From Nemertoderma westbladi (lineage: Eukaryota > Xenacoelomorpha > Nemertodermatida > Nemertodermatidae): a DNA stretch of 59,159 nucleotides. The number at the start of each line of letters is the position of its first letter. Within the stretch, counting starts at the first letter, position 1. The stretch is from contig JAUCBJ010009151.1 of assembly GCA_032718475.1 (NCBI GenBank), positions 64,001 through 123,159 of the forward strand. The letters run 5' to 3'. The notes beneath the pieces are model-generated. The model was not told the origin of the DNA. It saw only the letters and a list, made by a program, of their open reading frames with translations, and did not search any database. The position numbers and the translations under genes are program-made. Shown here piece by piece: positions 1-10,551 of this stretch.

Positions 1-3000
1 TGATGGGCTTCCTCTAACTTCATTGCCGCATTGGTTTCTGCCAGCGGGTTAAATACGGAAACATCGATAAAAGTTTTCTGATAGCGACTACCCCAAAACC
101 CCGATACCGATACGTCGAGTCTGGCCTGCTGATCTGTTGTTGTAGAACGGTAGTTGAACGTTTCTCCCGTTAGCGTTTGCAATACCGGTTCGACCGCTAC
201 GTTGTGGGCCACCTCGGAAAGCGCGTTGGCAATGAAATCCCTAATCTCGTTGTGCCGTATTGAAGGATATCCTCCAGTGGGGCACGAAAGGACGTGTGTT
301 GCAGAAAATCGCACACCGCAGACACAACGAGAGGGGAGAGATTTCGGTTGCCACCCATACCGGAGACACACTGCATCCCGGAACTCTTCTTTCGAGAGGT
401 GAGTATGATGTAGGGTTACTGGTTTGCAATTCAGCCAGGCTGACGCACCTTTCTCTGTTACAAGCTCGGATAGGTTCTGTTGGTATGCTGGTAGGTTATT
501 ATAAACACGTTCCCTCTTTTCTTTCAGACCAACAATTGCTTCACACTTAATCTTATGGGCGATTACCTTCTGCGCCTCCAAGATCTCCGGCATATCTTCC
601 TCGGTTCCAGCGGTGGTAAACGGTTCACATATAAGCCGAGAGTTGGCATATTGGGATTCAAGGTCAGATGGTAACGGAATTCCCAGACCACCGAGCCTGG
701 TTGGTAAGGAAAACAAGTGACGCTCCTCGGATGTCAGGGAAGGCCGATCGACAAGGCGGCACAGTAAACTATTTACCGTTTTCTCGAGTTTATCCAACTG
801 GTTCGCTGCCTCCGGTAAAACACGCGCGAGGAAACGCCATCGGCACGACAGCCCGAAACTCAAGCCTGCATACGCGCAATGCGGGTCAACATCCGCTATA
901 CGGCCTAGTCGTGCGACCTCAGCTGCGAATTCCACCACCTTTTTCTCGATAAACTCCTCTCTAAAGGAGTCCGTTCCGATCACACTGCCGAGAAATTCTG
1001 CTCCTGTGTCGTCGATTACGATTTGGGTTCCTGCAAAGACTGCTCTTGCCTCTTCTACCTTCTTAGGTTTAACAATGAGGGTACATTTAGTTGGGTTTGG
1101 ATGGTACCCATATAACGGTCCTCTGCTGGATACTATGTCCCAGAACTTTCTGAGTTCCTCAAAGGTTCCGGCAGCGTTCCCATCATCAGCAAACCATTTC
1201 TGGGTGGCGGTGCAGGCTCCTCCTAACTCCTCTATTAATGGCGTTAAACCAGTAGCAAACATTGGCATTGCTACTGGGTCGCCCTGGGTTGATCCTTCTT
1301 GTGAGAGAATAGTCTCACCCCCAACAAAGAGGCGGGAAGGTCTAGAATAGCAATTAATTACCATCGTTTCTAAGGATGGACACACTTTCCCGATATTATG
1401 AATCGCGGCCTCTCTGTTCAGTGCATTAAAGGCATTCGATGCATCTATCTGTAGGACTGCATCACACTCTTCTGAGGCAAAAGCATCACTTATACTGTGT
1501 ATAGCGTGCTCTATGCCAGATTTCTGACCCATACAGAGCTGCGTAGTACCCCCAATAGCCTGTAGATCATCCCCAATACATCGCATTACCGCCTTGCCGA
1601 TTATCCGTCGTAGTACCTCCCCAATACCGATAGGACGCACCCCTGGACACTTATCGAGGGCCAATAAACGTGCCGATAGGAGAGAGGATAGACCCCCTGG
1701 CGGTAGCACCCCTTGCGCCATTTGCTTAGCGAGATTTGCTATTTCATAGCAAAGATCTGTAGAATGAGTGCGGAACTTGGTTGCTATATGTTTCCACCCT
1801 TGTACGTCAAGCCCAGAGGGACCTGCGGCCTTCCCCCTCATAGCTAGGATGGTAGACACAATGACGCCACTGTCAATCTTTTCAAATACCACGCTATGGT
1901 ATGGCGGGGCTCGTCTGTATTCCTTAAGCAGGACCGAGGAATCGGCCGATGCTGCGACGGGGTGTTTCTCCACCAGTGCTTCGCGAACTGTCTTGGTGGC
2001 ACCATCCTTATCCTTGAAAGTATAGTTAAGGTCTAGAGGTGCCCCTCTGCTAAGCTCACCAAGGCATCTTGTTGCTGCAGTCACATTTCCGGTTAGCATA
2101 TGTTTCGTAAACTGTTTCTGTAATGCTGAATCCTTGGAGTCACGGTTCCGACGCCTGGGCAGATGCGCCTGTATTGCCTGAGCCTCCGCCACTAAGCATG
2201 AAAAATTCCCATGTTTCCATTCGATCAACCTCCGTTCAAGAATTTTTCTATGAGTCGCGGTGGTGGATGATCTACTCGGTTTCTGTAAAAGCAGTGCCGG
2301 CATAATCATTAATGCCGACAAAGCGCAATTCTGTAGTGGAGATCCCCCAGTGTACAACCTAAGGAGACAGGACATTTCAGATACAAAGTCCCTTCCAACC
2401 GCCCCCAATGGCACTAGAAACAGATTCGCTCTCCAATGTACTACCGTGTCATATGCCACCGCGATGGAGCTCTCAAGCTGATGGGTGACTAAATGGTCCC
2501 AACGTCTTGCTATTCGCGTAGTGGCGACGTGGACGTTCGTAGACTGAGTAGCGGCAACGTGGGCGTTCGCAGACTGATTGGTGGCGACCTGGGCGTACGT
2601 AGACTGATTGGTGGTGACCTGGGCGTCCATAGACTGATTGGTGGCGACCTGGGCGTCAGTAGACTGAGTGGCGGCGACCTGGGCGTCCGTAGACTGATTG
2701 GTGGCGACCTGGGCGTCAGTAGACTGAGTGGCGGCGACCTGGGCGTCCGTAGACTGATTGGTGGTGACCTGGGCGTCCATAGACTGATTGGTGGCGACCT
2801 GGGCGTCAGTAGACTGATTGGTGGCGACCTGGGCGTCAGTAGACTGAGTGGCGGCGACCTGGGCGTCCGTAGACTGATTGGTGGTGACCTGGGCGTCCAT
2901 AGACTGAGTGGCGGCGACCTGGGCGTCCATAGACTGAGTGGCGGCGACCTGGGCGTCCGTAGACTGAGTGGCGGCGACCAGGGCGTCCGTAGACTGAGTT

Positions 3001-3179
3001 GAGGCGATGTGGGCGCCCGTAGACTGAGTGGCGGCGACGTGGGCGTCCATAGACTGAGTGGCGGCGACGTGGGCGTCCGTAGACTGATTGGTGGCGACCT
3101 GGGCGTCCGTAGACTGAGTGGCGGCGAGACTAGTATGATCCTGAGTTTTAAGAGGAGAGTGTTCCAATAAATAGTCCAT
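1..3179 (-). CDS. LINE polyprotein: reverse transcriptase plus restriction-like endonuclease (partial, C-terminus off edge)
   Basis: The frame is open without a stop from the ATG at 3179 to base 1 (1059 codons). It is also open upstream back to a TGA at 3324-3326, so the start is the first ATG and is provisional. Residues about 19-220 are a tandem 10-residue repeat. Reverse transcriptase follows: LQIDASNAFN with catalytic D579, TQGDPVAM, and FADD at 663-666. After the thumb come C952-x-C954-x7-H962-x3-C966, an RHNEIRD motif, RLDVSV (D1022) and FIDVSV (D1039). This matches the zinc knuckle and PD-(D/E)xK-like endonuclease order of RLE LINEs. The product would nick target DNA and prime reverse transcription there. 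The RT motifs are clear; the endonuclease call is by pattern. No break is seen in the visible part, so this copy may be recent. Confidence 0.87.
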   Translation of the reverse strand, partial: MDYLLEHSPLKTQDHTSLAATQSTDAQVATNQSTDAHVAATQSMDAHVAATQSTGAHIASTQSTDALVAATQSTDAQVAATQSMDAQVAATQSMDAQVTTNQSTDAQVAATQSTDAQVATNQSTDAQVATNQSMDAQVTTNQSTDAQVAATQSTDAQVATNQSTDAQVAATQSTDAQVATNQSMDAQVTTNQSTYAQVATNQSANAHVAATQSTNVHVATTRIARRWDHLVTHQLESSIAVAYDTVVHWRANLFLVPLGAVGRDFVSEMSCLLRLYTGGSPLQNCALSALMIMPALLLQKPSRSSTTATHRKILERRLIEWKHGNFSCLVAEAQAIQAHLPRRRNRDSKDSALQKQFTKHMLTGNVTAATRCLGELSRGAPLDLNYTFKDKDGATKTVREALVEKHPVAASADSSVLLKEYRRAPPYHSVVFEKIDSGVIVSTILAMRGKAAGPSGLDVQGWKHIATKFRTHSTDLCYEIANLAKQMAQGVLPPGGLSSLLSARLLALDKCPGVRPIGIGEVLRRIIGKAVMRCIGDDLQAIGGTTQLCMGQKSGIEHAIHSISDAFASEECDAVLQIDASNAFNALNREAAIHNIGKVCPSLETMVINCYSRPSRLFVGGETILSQEGSTQGDPVAMPMFATGLTPLIEELGGACTATQKWFADDGNAAGTFEELRKFWDIVSSRGPLYGYHPNPTKCTLIVKPKKVEEARAVFAGTQIVIDDTGAEFLGSVIGTDSFREEFIEKKVVEFAAEVARLGRIADVDPHCAYAGLSFGLSCRWRFLARVLPEAANQLDKLEKTVNSLLCRLVDRPSLTSEERHLFSLPTRLGGLGIPLPSDLESQYANSRLICEPFTTAGTEEDMPEILEAQKVIAHKIKCEAIVGLKEKRERVYNNLPAYQQNLSELVTEKGASAWLNCKPVTLHHTHLSKEEFRDAVCLRYGWQPKSLPSRCVCGVRFSATHVLSCPTGGYPSIRHNEIRDFIANALSEVAHNVAVEPVLQTLTGETFNYRSTTTDQQARLDVSVSGFWGSRYQKTFIDVSVFNPLAETNAAMKLEEAH
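2521..3120 (-). repeat. 30-bp coding minisatellite, about 20 copies
   Basis: Twenty 30-bp units in perfect phase. In the LINE frame each gives ten residues of the type TQSTDAQVAA or NQSTDAQVAT. Units differ by single bases (T/N at the first position, D/N/G, Q/H), and none carries a stop in the RT frame. The other frames are also open and give spurious Ser-Pro-Pro-rich proteins. Confidence 0.93.
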
Positions 3180-3309
3180 GACCCCGTAGCCGTCCGACCT
3201 ATTGTAGAGCCTTGCTGGCGATGTGGCAGAGTCTGGACAGATGTTGGCACTAATTTTGGGCGTTGCCGGTGACGTCAAAGTTCCACCTGCTGTTAACGTC
3301 GTAGATAAA

Positions 3310-6300
3310 ATACCAACTGGTAATCACTGCACTCGTGTAGCCACTGTTACACCAACTGGTAATTGCTGCACTCATGTTGCCACTGTTATACCAACCGGTA
3401 ATCGCTGCACTTGTGTTGCCACTGTTACACCAACTGGTAATCGGTGCACTCGTTTAGCCACTGTTATACCAACCAGTAATCGCTGCACTCATGTAGCCAG
3501 TATTATACGACCGGTAAATGCTACACTCGTTTAGCCACTGTTATACCAACCGGAAATCGCTGCACTCGTGTAGCCACTGTTATACCAACCAGTAATCGCT
3601 GCACTCGTGTAGCCACTGTTATACCGACCGGTAATCGCTGCGCTTATGTAGCCACTGTTATACTGACCAGTAATCACTGCACTCGTGTAGCCACTGTTAC
3701 ACTGGCCAGTAATCGCTGCACTCGTGTAGCCACTGTTATACCAACTGGTAATCGGTGCACTCGTTTAGCCACTGTTATACCAACCGGTAATCGCTGCACT
3801 CATGTAGCCACTGTTATACCAACTGGTAATCACTGCACTCGTGTAGCCACTGTTACACCAACTGGTAATTGCTGCACTCATGCAGCCACTGTCATACCGA
3901 CTGGTAATCGCTGCACTCGTGTAGCCACAGTTATACCAACCAGTAATCGCTGCACTTGTGTAGCCACTGTTATACCAACCGGTAAATGCTACACTCGTTT
4001 AGCCACTGTTATACCGACCGGATATCTGCACTCGTGTAGCCACTGTTATACCGACCGGTAATCGCTGCACTCATGTAGCCACTGTTATACCTACCAGTAA
4101 TCGCTGCACTTGTGTAGCCACTGTTATACCAACCGGTAATTGCTGCACTCGTGTAGCCACTGTTATACCAAAGCGGTAATCGCTGCACTAGTGTAGCCAC
4201 TGTTATACTGACCAGTAATCGCTGCACACGTTTAGCCACTGTTAAACCAACCGGTAATCGCTGCACTCGTGTAGCCACTGTTATACCGACCAGTAATCAC
4301 TGTACTCGTGTAGCCACTGTTATACCAACCAGTAATTGCTGCACTCATGTAGCCACTGTTATACCAAACGGAAATCGCTGCACTCATGTAGCCACTGTTA
4401 TACCAACCGGTAATCACTGCACTCGTGTTGCCACTGTTACACCAACTGGTAATTGCTGCACTAATTTAGCCACTGTTATACCGACCGTAAATCGCTGCAC
4501 TCGTGTAGCCACTGTTATACCAACTGGTAATCGGTGCACTCATTTAGCCACTGTTATACCAACCGGTAATCGCTGCACTCGTGTAGCCACTGTTACACCA
4601 ACTGGTAATTGCTGCACTCGTGCAGCCACTGTCATACCGACTGGTAATCGCTGCACCCGTGTAGCCACAGTTATACCAACCAGTAATCGATGCACTTGTG
4701 TAGCCACTGTTATACCAACCGGTAAATGCTACACTCGTTTAGCCACTGTTATACTGACCGGATATCTGCACTCGTGTAGCCACTGTTATACCGACCGGTA
4801 ATTGCTGCACTCGTGTAGCCACTGTTATACCTACCAGTAATCGCTGCACTTGTGTAGCCACTGTTATACTGACCAGTAATCACTGCACTCGTGTAGCCAT
4901 TGTTATACCAACCGGTAATTGCTGCACTCGTGAAGCCACTGTTATACCGACTGGTAAATGCTACACTCGTTTAGCCACTGTTACACCAACTGGTAATCGC
5001 TGCACTCGTGTAGCCACTGTTATAAAGACCAGTAATCACTGCACTCGTGTAGCCACTGTTACAACAACTGGTAATTGCTGCACTCGTGTAGCCACTGTTA
5101 TTCCAACCGGTAATCACTGCACTCGTGTAGCCACTGTTACACCGACCGGTATTTGCTACACTCGTTTAGCCATTGTTTTACCAACCAATAATCGCTGCAC
5201 TCGTGTAGCCACTGTTATACCCACTGGTAAAAGCTGCACTCGTGTTGCTACTGTTACACCAACTGGTAATCGCTGCACTTGTGTAGCCACTGTTATACCG
5301 ACAAATAATTGCTGCACTCGTGTAGCCACTGTTATACCAACCATTAATCGCTGCACTCATGTAGCAACTGTTATACCAACTGGTAATCACTGCACTCGTG
5401 TAGCCACTGTTACACCAACTGGTAATTGCTGCACTCGTGCAGCCACTGTCATACGGACTGGTAATCGCTGCACTCGTGTAGTCACAGTTATACCAACCAG
5501 TAATCGCTGACTTGTGTTGCCACTGTTATACCAACCGGTAATCACTGCACTCATGTAGCCACTGTTACACCAACTGGTAATCGCTGCACTCATGTAGCCA
5601 CTGTTATACCGACTAGTAATCGCTACACTCGTGTAGCCGCTGTTACACCAACTGGTAATCGCTGCACTCGTTTAGCCACTGTTATACCGACTGGTAATCG
5701 CTGCACTCGTGTTGCCACTGTTACACCAACTGGTAATCGCTGCACTCGTGTTGCCGCTGTTATACCGACCAGTAATTGCTGCACTCATGTCGCCACTGTT
5801 ATACCAACCGGTAATCGCTGCACTCGTGTATCCACTGTTATACCAAACCGGTAATCGCTACACTAGTGTAGCCACTGTTATACTGACCAGTAATCGCTGC
5901 ACTCGTTTAGCCACTGTTAAACCAACCGGTAATCACTGCACTCGTGTAGCCACTGTTATACCTACCAGTAATCACTGTACTCGTATAGCCACTGTTATAC
6001 CAACCGGTAATTGCTGCACTCATGTAGCCACTGTTATACCGAACGGAAATCACTGCACTCATGTAGCCACTGTTATACCAACCGGTAATCACTGCACTCG
6101 TGTTGCCACTGTTACACCAACTGGTAATTGCTGCACTCATTTAGCCACTGTTATACCGACCGTAAATCGCTGCACTCGTGTAGCCACTGTTATACCAACT
6201 GGTAAGCAGTGCACTCGTTTAGCCACTGTTACACCAACCGGTAATCGCTGCACTCGTGTAGCCACTGTTTTACCGACAGGTAAATGCTACATTCGTTTAG

Positions 6301-8210
6301 CCAATGTTATACCGACCGGATATCTGCACTCGTGCAGCCACTGTTATACCGACCGGTAATCGCTGCACTCGTGTAGCCACTGTTATACCGACCAGTAATC
6401 GCTGCACTTGTGTAGCCACTGTTATAATGACCAGTAATCACTGCACTCGTGTAGCCATTGTTATACCAACCGGTAATCGCTGCACTTGTGAAGCCACTGT
6501 TATACCGACTGGTAAATGCTACATTCGTTTAGCCACTGTTACACCAACTGGTAATCGCTGCACTCGTGTAGCCACTGTTATACCGACCAGTAATCACTGC
6601 ACTCGTGTAGCCACTGTTACACCAACTGGTAATTGCTGCACTCGTGTAGCCACTGTTATACCAACAGGTAATCACTTCACTCGTGTAGCCACTGTTACAC
6701 CGACCAGTAATCGCTGCACTCGTGTAGCCACTGTTATACCAACTGGTAATCGGTGCACTCGTTTAGCCACTGTTATACCAACTGGTAATCGCTGCACTCG
6801 TGTAGCCACTTTTATACTGACTGGTAATTGCTACACTCGTTTAGCCACTGTTATACCAACCAGTAATCGCTGCACTCGTGTAGCCACTGTTATACCGACT
6901 GGTAATTGCTACACTCATGTAGCCACTGTTATACTGACCAGTAATCGCTGCACTCGTGTAGCCACTGTTATACCAACCAGTAATCGCTGCACTCGTGTTG
7001 CCACTGTTACACCAACTGGTAATCGCTGCACTTGTGTAGCCATTGTTATACCAACCAGTAATCGCTGCACTCGTGTAGCCACTGTTATACCAACCAGTAA
7101 TCGCTGCACTCGTGTAGCCACTGTTATACCGACCGGTAATCGCTGCGCTTATGTAGCCACTGTTATACTGACCAGTAATCACTGCACTCCTGTAGCCACT
7201 GTTACACCGACCAGTAATCGCTGCACTCGTGTAGCCACTGTTATACCAACTGGTAATCGGTGCACTCATTTAGCCACTGTTAGACCAACCGGTAATCGCT
7301 GCACTCGTGTAACCACTGTTATACCGACCGGTATTTGCTACACTCATTTAGCAACTGTTATACCAACTGGTAATCGCTGCACTCGTGTAGCCACTGTTAT
7401 ACTGACTGGTAATCGCTACACTCGTGTTGCCACTGTTACACCAACTGGTAATCGCTGCACTCGTGTAGCCACTGTTATACCGACCAGTAATCGCTGCACT
7501 CGTGTAGCCACTGTTATACCAACTGGTAATTGCTACACTCGTTTAGCCACCCTTATACCGACCAGAAATTACTGCACTCGTGTAGCCACTGTTATACCAA
7601 CCGGTAATCGCTGCACTCATGTAGCGACTGTTATACCGACCGGTAAATGCTACACTCGTTTAGCCACTGTTATACCTACCAGTAATTGCTGCACTCGTGT
7701 AGCCACTGTTACACCAACTGGTAATCGCTGCACTTGTGTTGCCACTGTTACACCAACTGGTAATCGGTGCACTCGTTTAGCCACTGTTATACCAACCGGT
7801 AATCGCTGCACTCATGTAGCCACTATTATACGACCGGTAAATGCTACACTCGTTTAGCCACTGTTATACCGACCAGAAATCGCTGCACTCGTGTAGCCAC
7901 TGTTATACCAACCAGTAATCGCTGCACTCGTGTAGCCACTGTTATACTGACCGGTAATTGCTGCCTTATTTAGCCAATGTTATACTGACCAGTAATCACT
8001 GCATTCGTGTAGCCACTGTTACACCGACCAGTAATCGCTGCACTCGTGTAGCCACTGTTATACCAACTGGTAATCGGTGCACTCATTTAGCCACTGTTAT
8101 ACCAACCGGTAATCGCTGCACTCGTGTAGACACTGTTATACCGACCAGTATTTGCTACACTCGTTTAGCCACTGTTATACCAACCAGTATCGCTGCACTC
8201 GTGTAGCCAC
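3310..8210. repeat. 39-bp satellite, block S1 (about 126 units)
   Basis: Head-to-tail 39-bp units. Each contains CCACTGTTATACC, then a variable dyad core of the form TACYR-AC-YRGTA, then AATCGCTGCACTCGTGTAG. The unit length is a multiple of three, so several frames stay open over long distances (for example 6304-7857) and give 13-residue repeats. These are not credible genes. Variant units such as one with GACCGGATATCTGCAC (37 bp) recur, for example at 4016 and 4756, which points to higher-order repeats. Confidence 0.97.
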
Positions 8211-8340
8211 TGATGAATTATTTCACTATAGGATAGCATTAGTAGTATAACGTAAAAACTTTCGAAAATCCGACGCATTTTGATTAAGTCACAGTAATGT
8301 AATATGCCTACTCATATCAGTACACATAAAACCCCTAGTT

Positions 8341-8420
8341 AATCTCGTGGCGTAGTGGTCAGATGGTTAAGGCATTGGTTGCATTACATAGGTTACGAGT
8401 TCGAATCCCAGTCGGGAAAT
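8341..8420 (+). other. tRNA-like segment with pol III A and B boxes inside the LTR
   Basis: An A-box-like TGGCGTAGTGG lies at 8348-8358 and a B-box-like GAGTTCGAATCC at 8397-8408. GGTTAAGGCATTGG between them resembles the D-arm region of Leu/Ser tRNAs. The acceptor and T stems do not pair well, so this is not a working tRNA gene; it looks like a tRNA-derived SINE head captured by the LTR. The copy in the 3' LTR keeps both boxes. Confidence 0.65.
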
Positions 8421-8465
8421 TTGCATTTTGGGGCAATTTATTTTCATTTCATACAATTTGACAAA

Positions 8466-8604
8466 CCAATGAGGTGCGTACAACACATGGAACGATGAGT
8501 TAGGCCAATCATAGGGCATGGAATATCTTATTGCTCCAATGTGAGGCCATGGAATACTCTAGAAAGTTCTAGTAGATTCTATGTCCCAGATTTAGTATAT
8601 AAAG
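8466..8604 (+). promoter_or_regulatory. LTR promoter: three CCAAT boxes, heat-shock-like element, TATA box
   Basis: CCAAT occurs at 8466, 8505 and 8536. At 8562-8579 alternating GAA/TTC blocks (GAAAGTTCTAGTAGATTC) keep exact 5-bp spacing with one imperfect block, as in heat-shock elements. TATATAAAG follows at 8596-8604, so transcription would start near 8625. All motifs are intact in the second LTR. Function is inferred from motif and spacing only. Confidence 0.65.
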
Positions 8605-9073
8605 GGCTGGTTTGCCTTTGGTTATCACTTATCTCTCTACACCATTCTTAGTTAGTACAACTTACGGTTCACTACTCTTGTTAAACTTGATTCATTCAGT
8701 TTATTATGTTTCTTGTTGAAACTATTTGGCAATTCTGTTTGATAAAGTTTTGTAAACTGTAAATATACTATAAACTTCTGAACATGTTTTTCTGCATTTG
8801 TCCAACTTTGGGACAGCAAAGCATCAGGAAGATGGCCGCCTAGACCGTTAGGCCGTCAGCAACGCAGGGAAAGGATGTCCACAACACGCTAGCGCCCACA
8901 TTAGCTTAGACCGCGCACCCCCTTCGCCCTTCGAAATGCTCCACTCGCCATGCAGCGCCCTCTTTATGAGGAAGGTAAGACTTTGTTTGATGCCCTTGCC
9001 CGCCGTAAGACCTATAGATCAGGGTAAGCGTGACGCCGCAAATTTAGGATCAAATAACTATATTTTGGCAGAA

Positions 9074-9098
9074 CCCCCCCCCCCCCCCCCCCCCCCCC
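9074..9098 (+). repeat. Poly-C tract in LTR
   Basis: A run of 25 C. The 3' LTR has 19 C at the same place (28785-28803), so the run has changed length since insertion or is unsure in the assembly. Confidence 0.9.
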
Positions 9099-10409
9099 TT
9101 GTCAGTAGTACGAACCCCTGGGTTACCTGTATACCTCACAGGTGCGAATTATTGCCATTCGTCAGTACGCGAGTACACATTAGGTACGGACAGCATATGT
9201 TCCATAATTTAGTGATTCGTAGTACTGACTGTTTGGTACCGGTTCGCTTTGTAGAGCATACATTAGTACCCTACCCCCGCCTGAAGTTAGTTATTTGATC
9301 AGGCAAGGAGTATTTCTGCTACCGGCACACTGCTTGGCCTAGGGAGGTTTTATTAATATCCTACCGCGCCTTGCCACGTACTGATAGGTATTGCTGCTAA
9401 CTACCGCAGCAACAAAGTTCTAGAATCAAATTTGTATACCAGATCAGCTAACGTACAGTAGCAATTAACCCCTATTTCTTATCTTACAACCAGAATCTGG
9501 TATTTGTGCCTATCACGGGTGTAGTTACTAACACCGTGGTTGCCCAGTTGAGTTGTGGATAGGAAGAAGAGAGCTTTGACATCATTTGTAAGTATAAAGC
9601 TCTACAAAACGCGACTAGCTTATTTTAGTAGCTAGCGCACGGTATTATTTCGGTCAGAGAATTACCAAAACCTAGTAAATGATATACACCAAAATTGTTT
9701 TATTGTAACACACCCACACACACACGCCCTAAAACATATTTACCCTTAGAGTTCCTACTAGATAGCGCAATTTAGATTTAGGCAGAATTTATCTGTATTT
9801 GTAAATTAGGATCAGATATTTAGTTACGGCAAGGGAGCATTTCATCTTCGTTATTAAACTGTTGTTTTTCTGCGCATCAGTTATTGTTACATTTAGGTAC
9901 GACCTCTTTTAGGCTGATTCAGACAGGGGGATCAGTATTGTTACGCTAGGTCCGTAACCAACCTAGCTCGTATATAAACCATATAAATCACACCGCGGCA
10001 AGTTACTGTATTTAGGACTGTCAGCGATAGTTAGGATTCGCTGCGCGGGGATTGTTTTCCCGTGAGTTTGGTCTGTTACTGTAACTGTACATCTGCCATA
10101 CCGGTTAGAGGACAGGTATCCTTTTGTCTAGTACGTAGGCATTAGACCCGCCCACGTACATAGAATAGACACCAGGCTCTGCTCCTCGCCAGTAGTAGTT
10201 TGTGTATTGTATCTGTTTGTTTAGATATCCTGGACTGGGATTTGTTGTCAGATACTGTACGAGCCCGTTCCATTACTAGAGTCTTACAGTAAGATACATC
10301 GTTACTAGGATCTGGTAAGCGGTATACTACTGGACTTTACGGATAGAGATATTCTATAGCTTCGTATTTGTAGATTTGTAGGCTGTAGGGTAGTTCCTAC
10401 CGTAGAGGA

Positions 10410-10551
10410 CACAACAGTGAGGTATATTTTATTTTATGAAAGTGAGAGATATACTTTGCAGTGGTATATGTTTGTTTACCTCACAACAGTGAGGTATATT
10501 TTATTAAATATCTTAACTGAAAGTGCGTGCGCACTTTACAGTGAGATATAT
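10410..10551 (+). repeat. 72-bp tandem duplication across the LTR/leader junction, with hairpins
   Basis: CACAACAGTGAGGTATATT, which spans the end of the 5' LTR, is repeated 72 bp later at 10482. Each copy is followed by a small inverted repeat. In the second the arms AAAGTGCG and CGCACTTT (10520-10537) pair perfectly; in the first only AAAGT and ACTTT remain. This is where a primer-binding or packaging signal would be expected. Confidence 0.7.

Larger units (their letters stand above)
1..3309 (-). mobile_element. RLE-type non-LTR retrotransposon, 5' part
   Basis: A LINE read from right to left. Its 5' end joins the 39-bp satellite near 3309 and its 3' end lies beyond the left edge. It holds one long ORF (1-3179) with reverse transcriptase followed by a C-terminal zinc motif and restriction-like endonuclease residues, the order seen in R2/R4/NeSL-type LINEs. 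No APE endonuclease is seen upstream of the RT. The exact clade is not certain. Confidence 0.8.
8211..10416 (+). repeat. 5' LTR of element B
   Basis: A 2206-bp direct repeat matching 27919-30121, with TG at the start and CA at the end. By eye the two copies differ at about 1-2 % of positions, mostly in the first 200 bp and in the length of a C run. It contains a tRNA-like segment, CCAAT boxes, a heat-shock-like element and a TATA box. A 120-codon open frame at 8936-9298 recurs in the other LTR but has no recognisable features. Confidence 0.95.

Noticed and set aside
1-3179. DIRS/tyrosine-recombinase element
   Set aside because: The C-terminus has a CxC...H...C motif and RHN/LD/ID residues of RLE type; no tyrosine recombinase motif is seen in the visible part.
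2510-3250. 246-codon minus ORF rich in Ser-Pro-Pro-Leu and a plus ORF of 169 codons
   Set aside because: Both are other frames of the 30-bp repeat. Only the remaining minus frame continues into the reverse transcriptase.
6304-7857. 517-codon ORF of 13-residue repeats, and the many similar ORFs on both strands of the satellite
   Set aside because: The 39-bp unit is divisible by three and has few stops, so several frames stay open by chance. The same bases give different repeat proteins in different frames, and variants do not spare one frame.
3310-8210. CRISPR-like regular repeats
   Set aside because: Units are directly joined with no unique spacers, and the context is eukaryotic transposons.
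8341-8420. Functional tRNA gene
   Set aside because: A and B boxes are present but the acceptor and T stems do not pair.
8936-9298. 120-codon ORF in the LTR, also present in the other LTR
   Set aside because: It crosses the poly-C run, which differs in length between the LTRs, and has no recognisable feature. Presence in both LTRs follows from their common origin.
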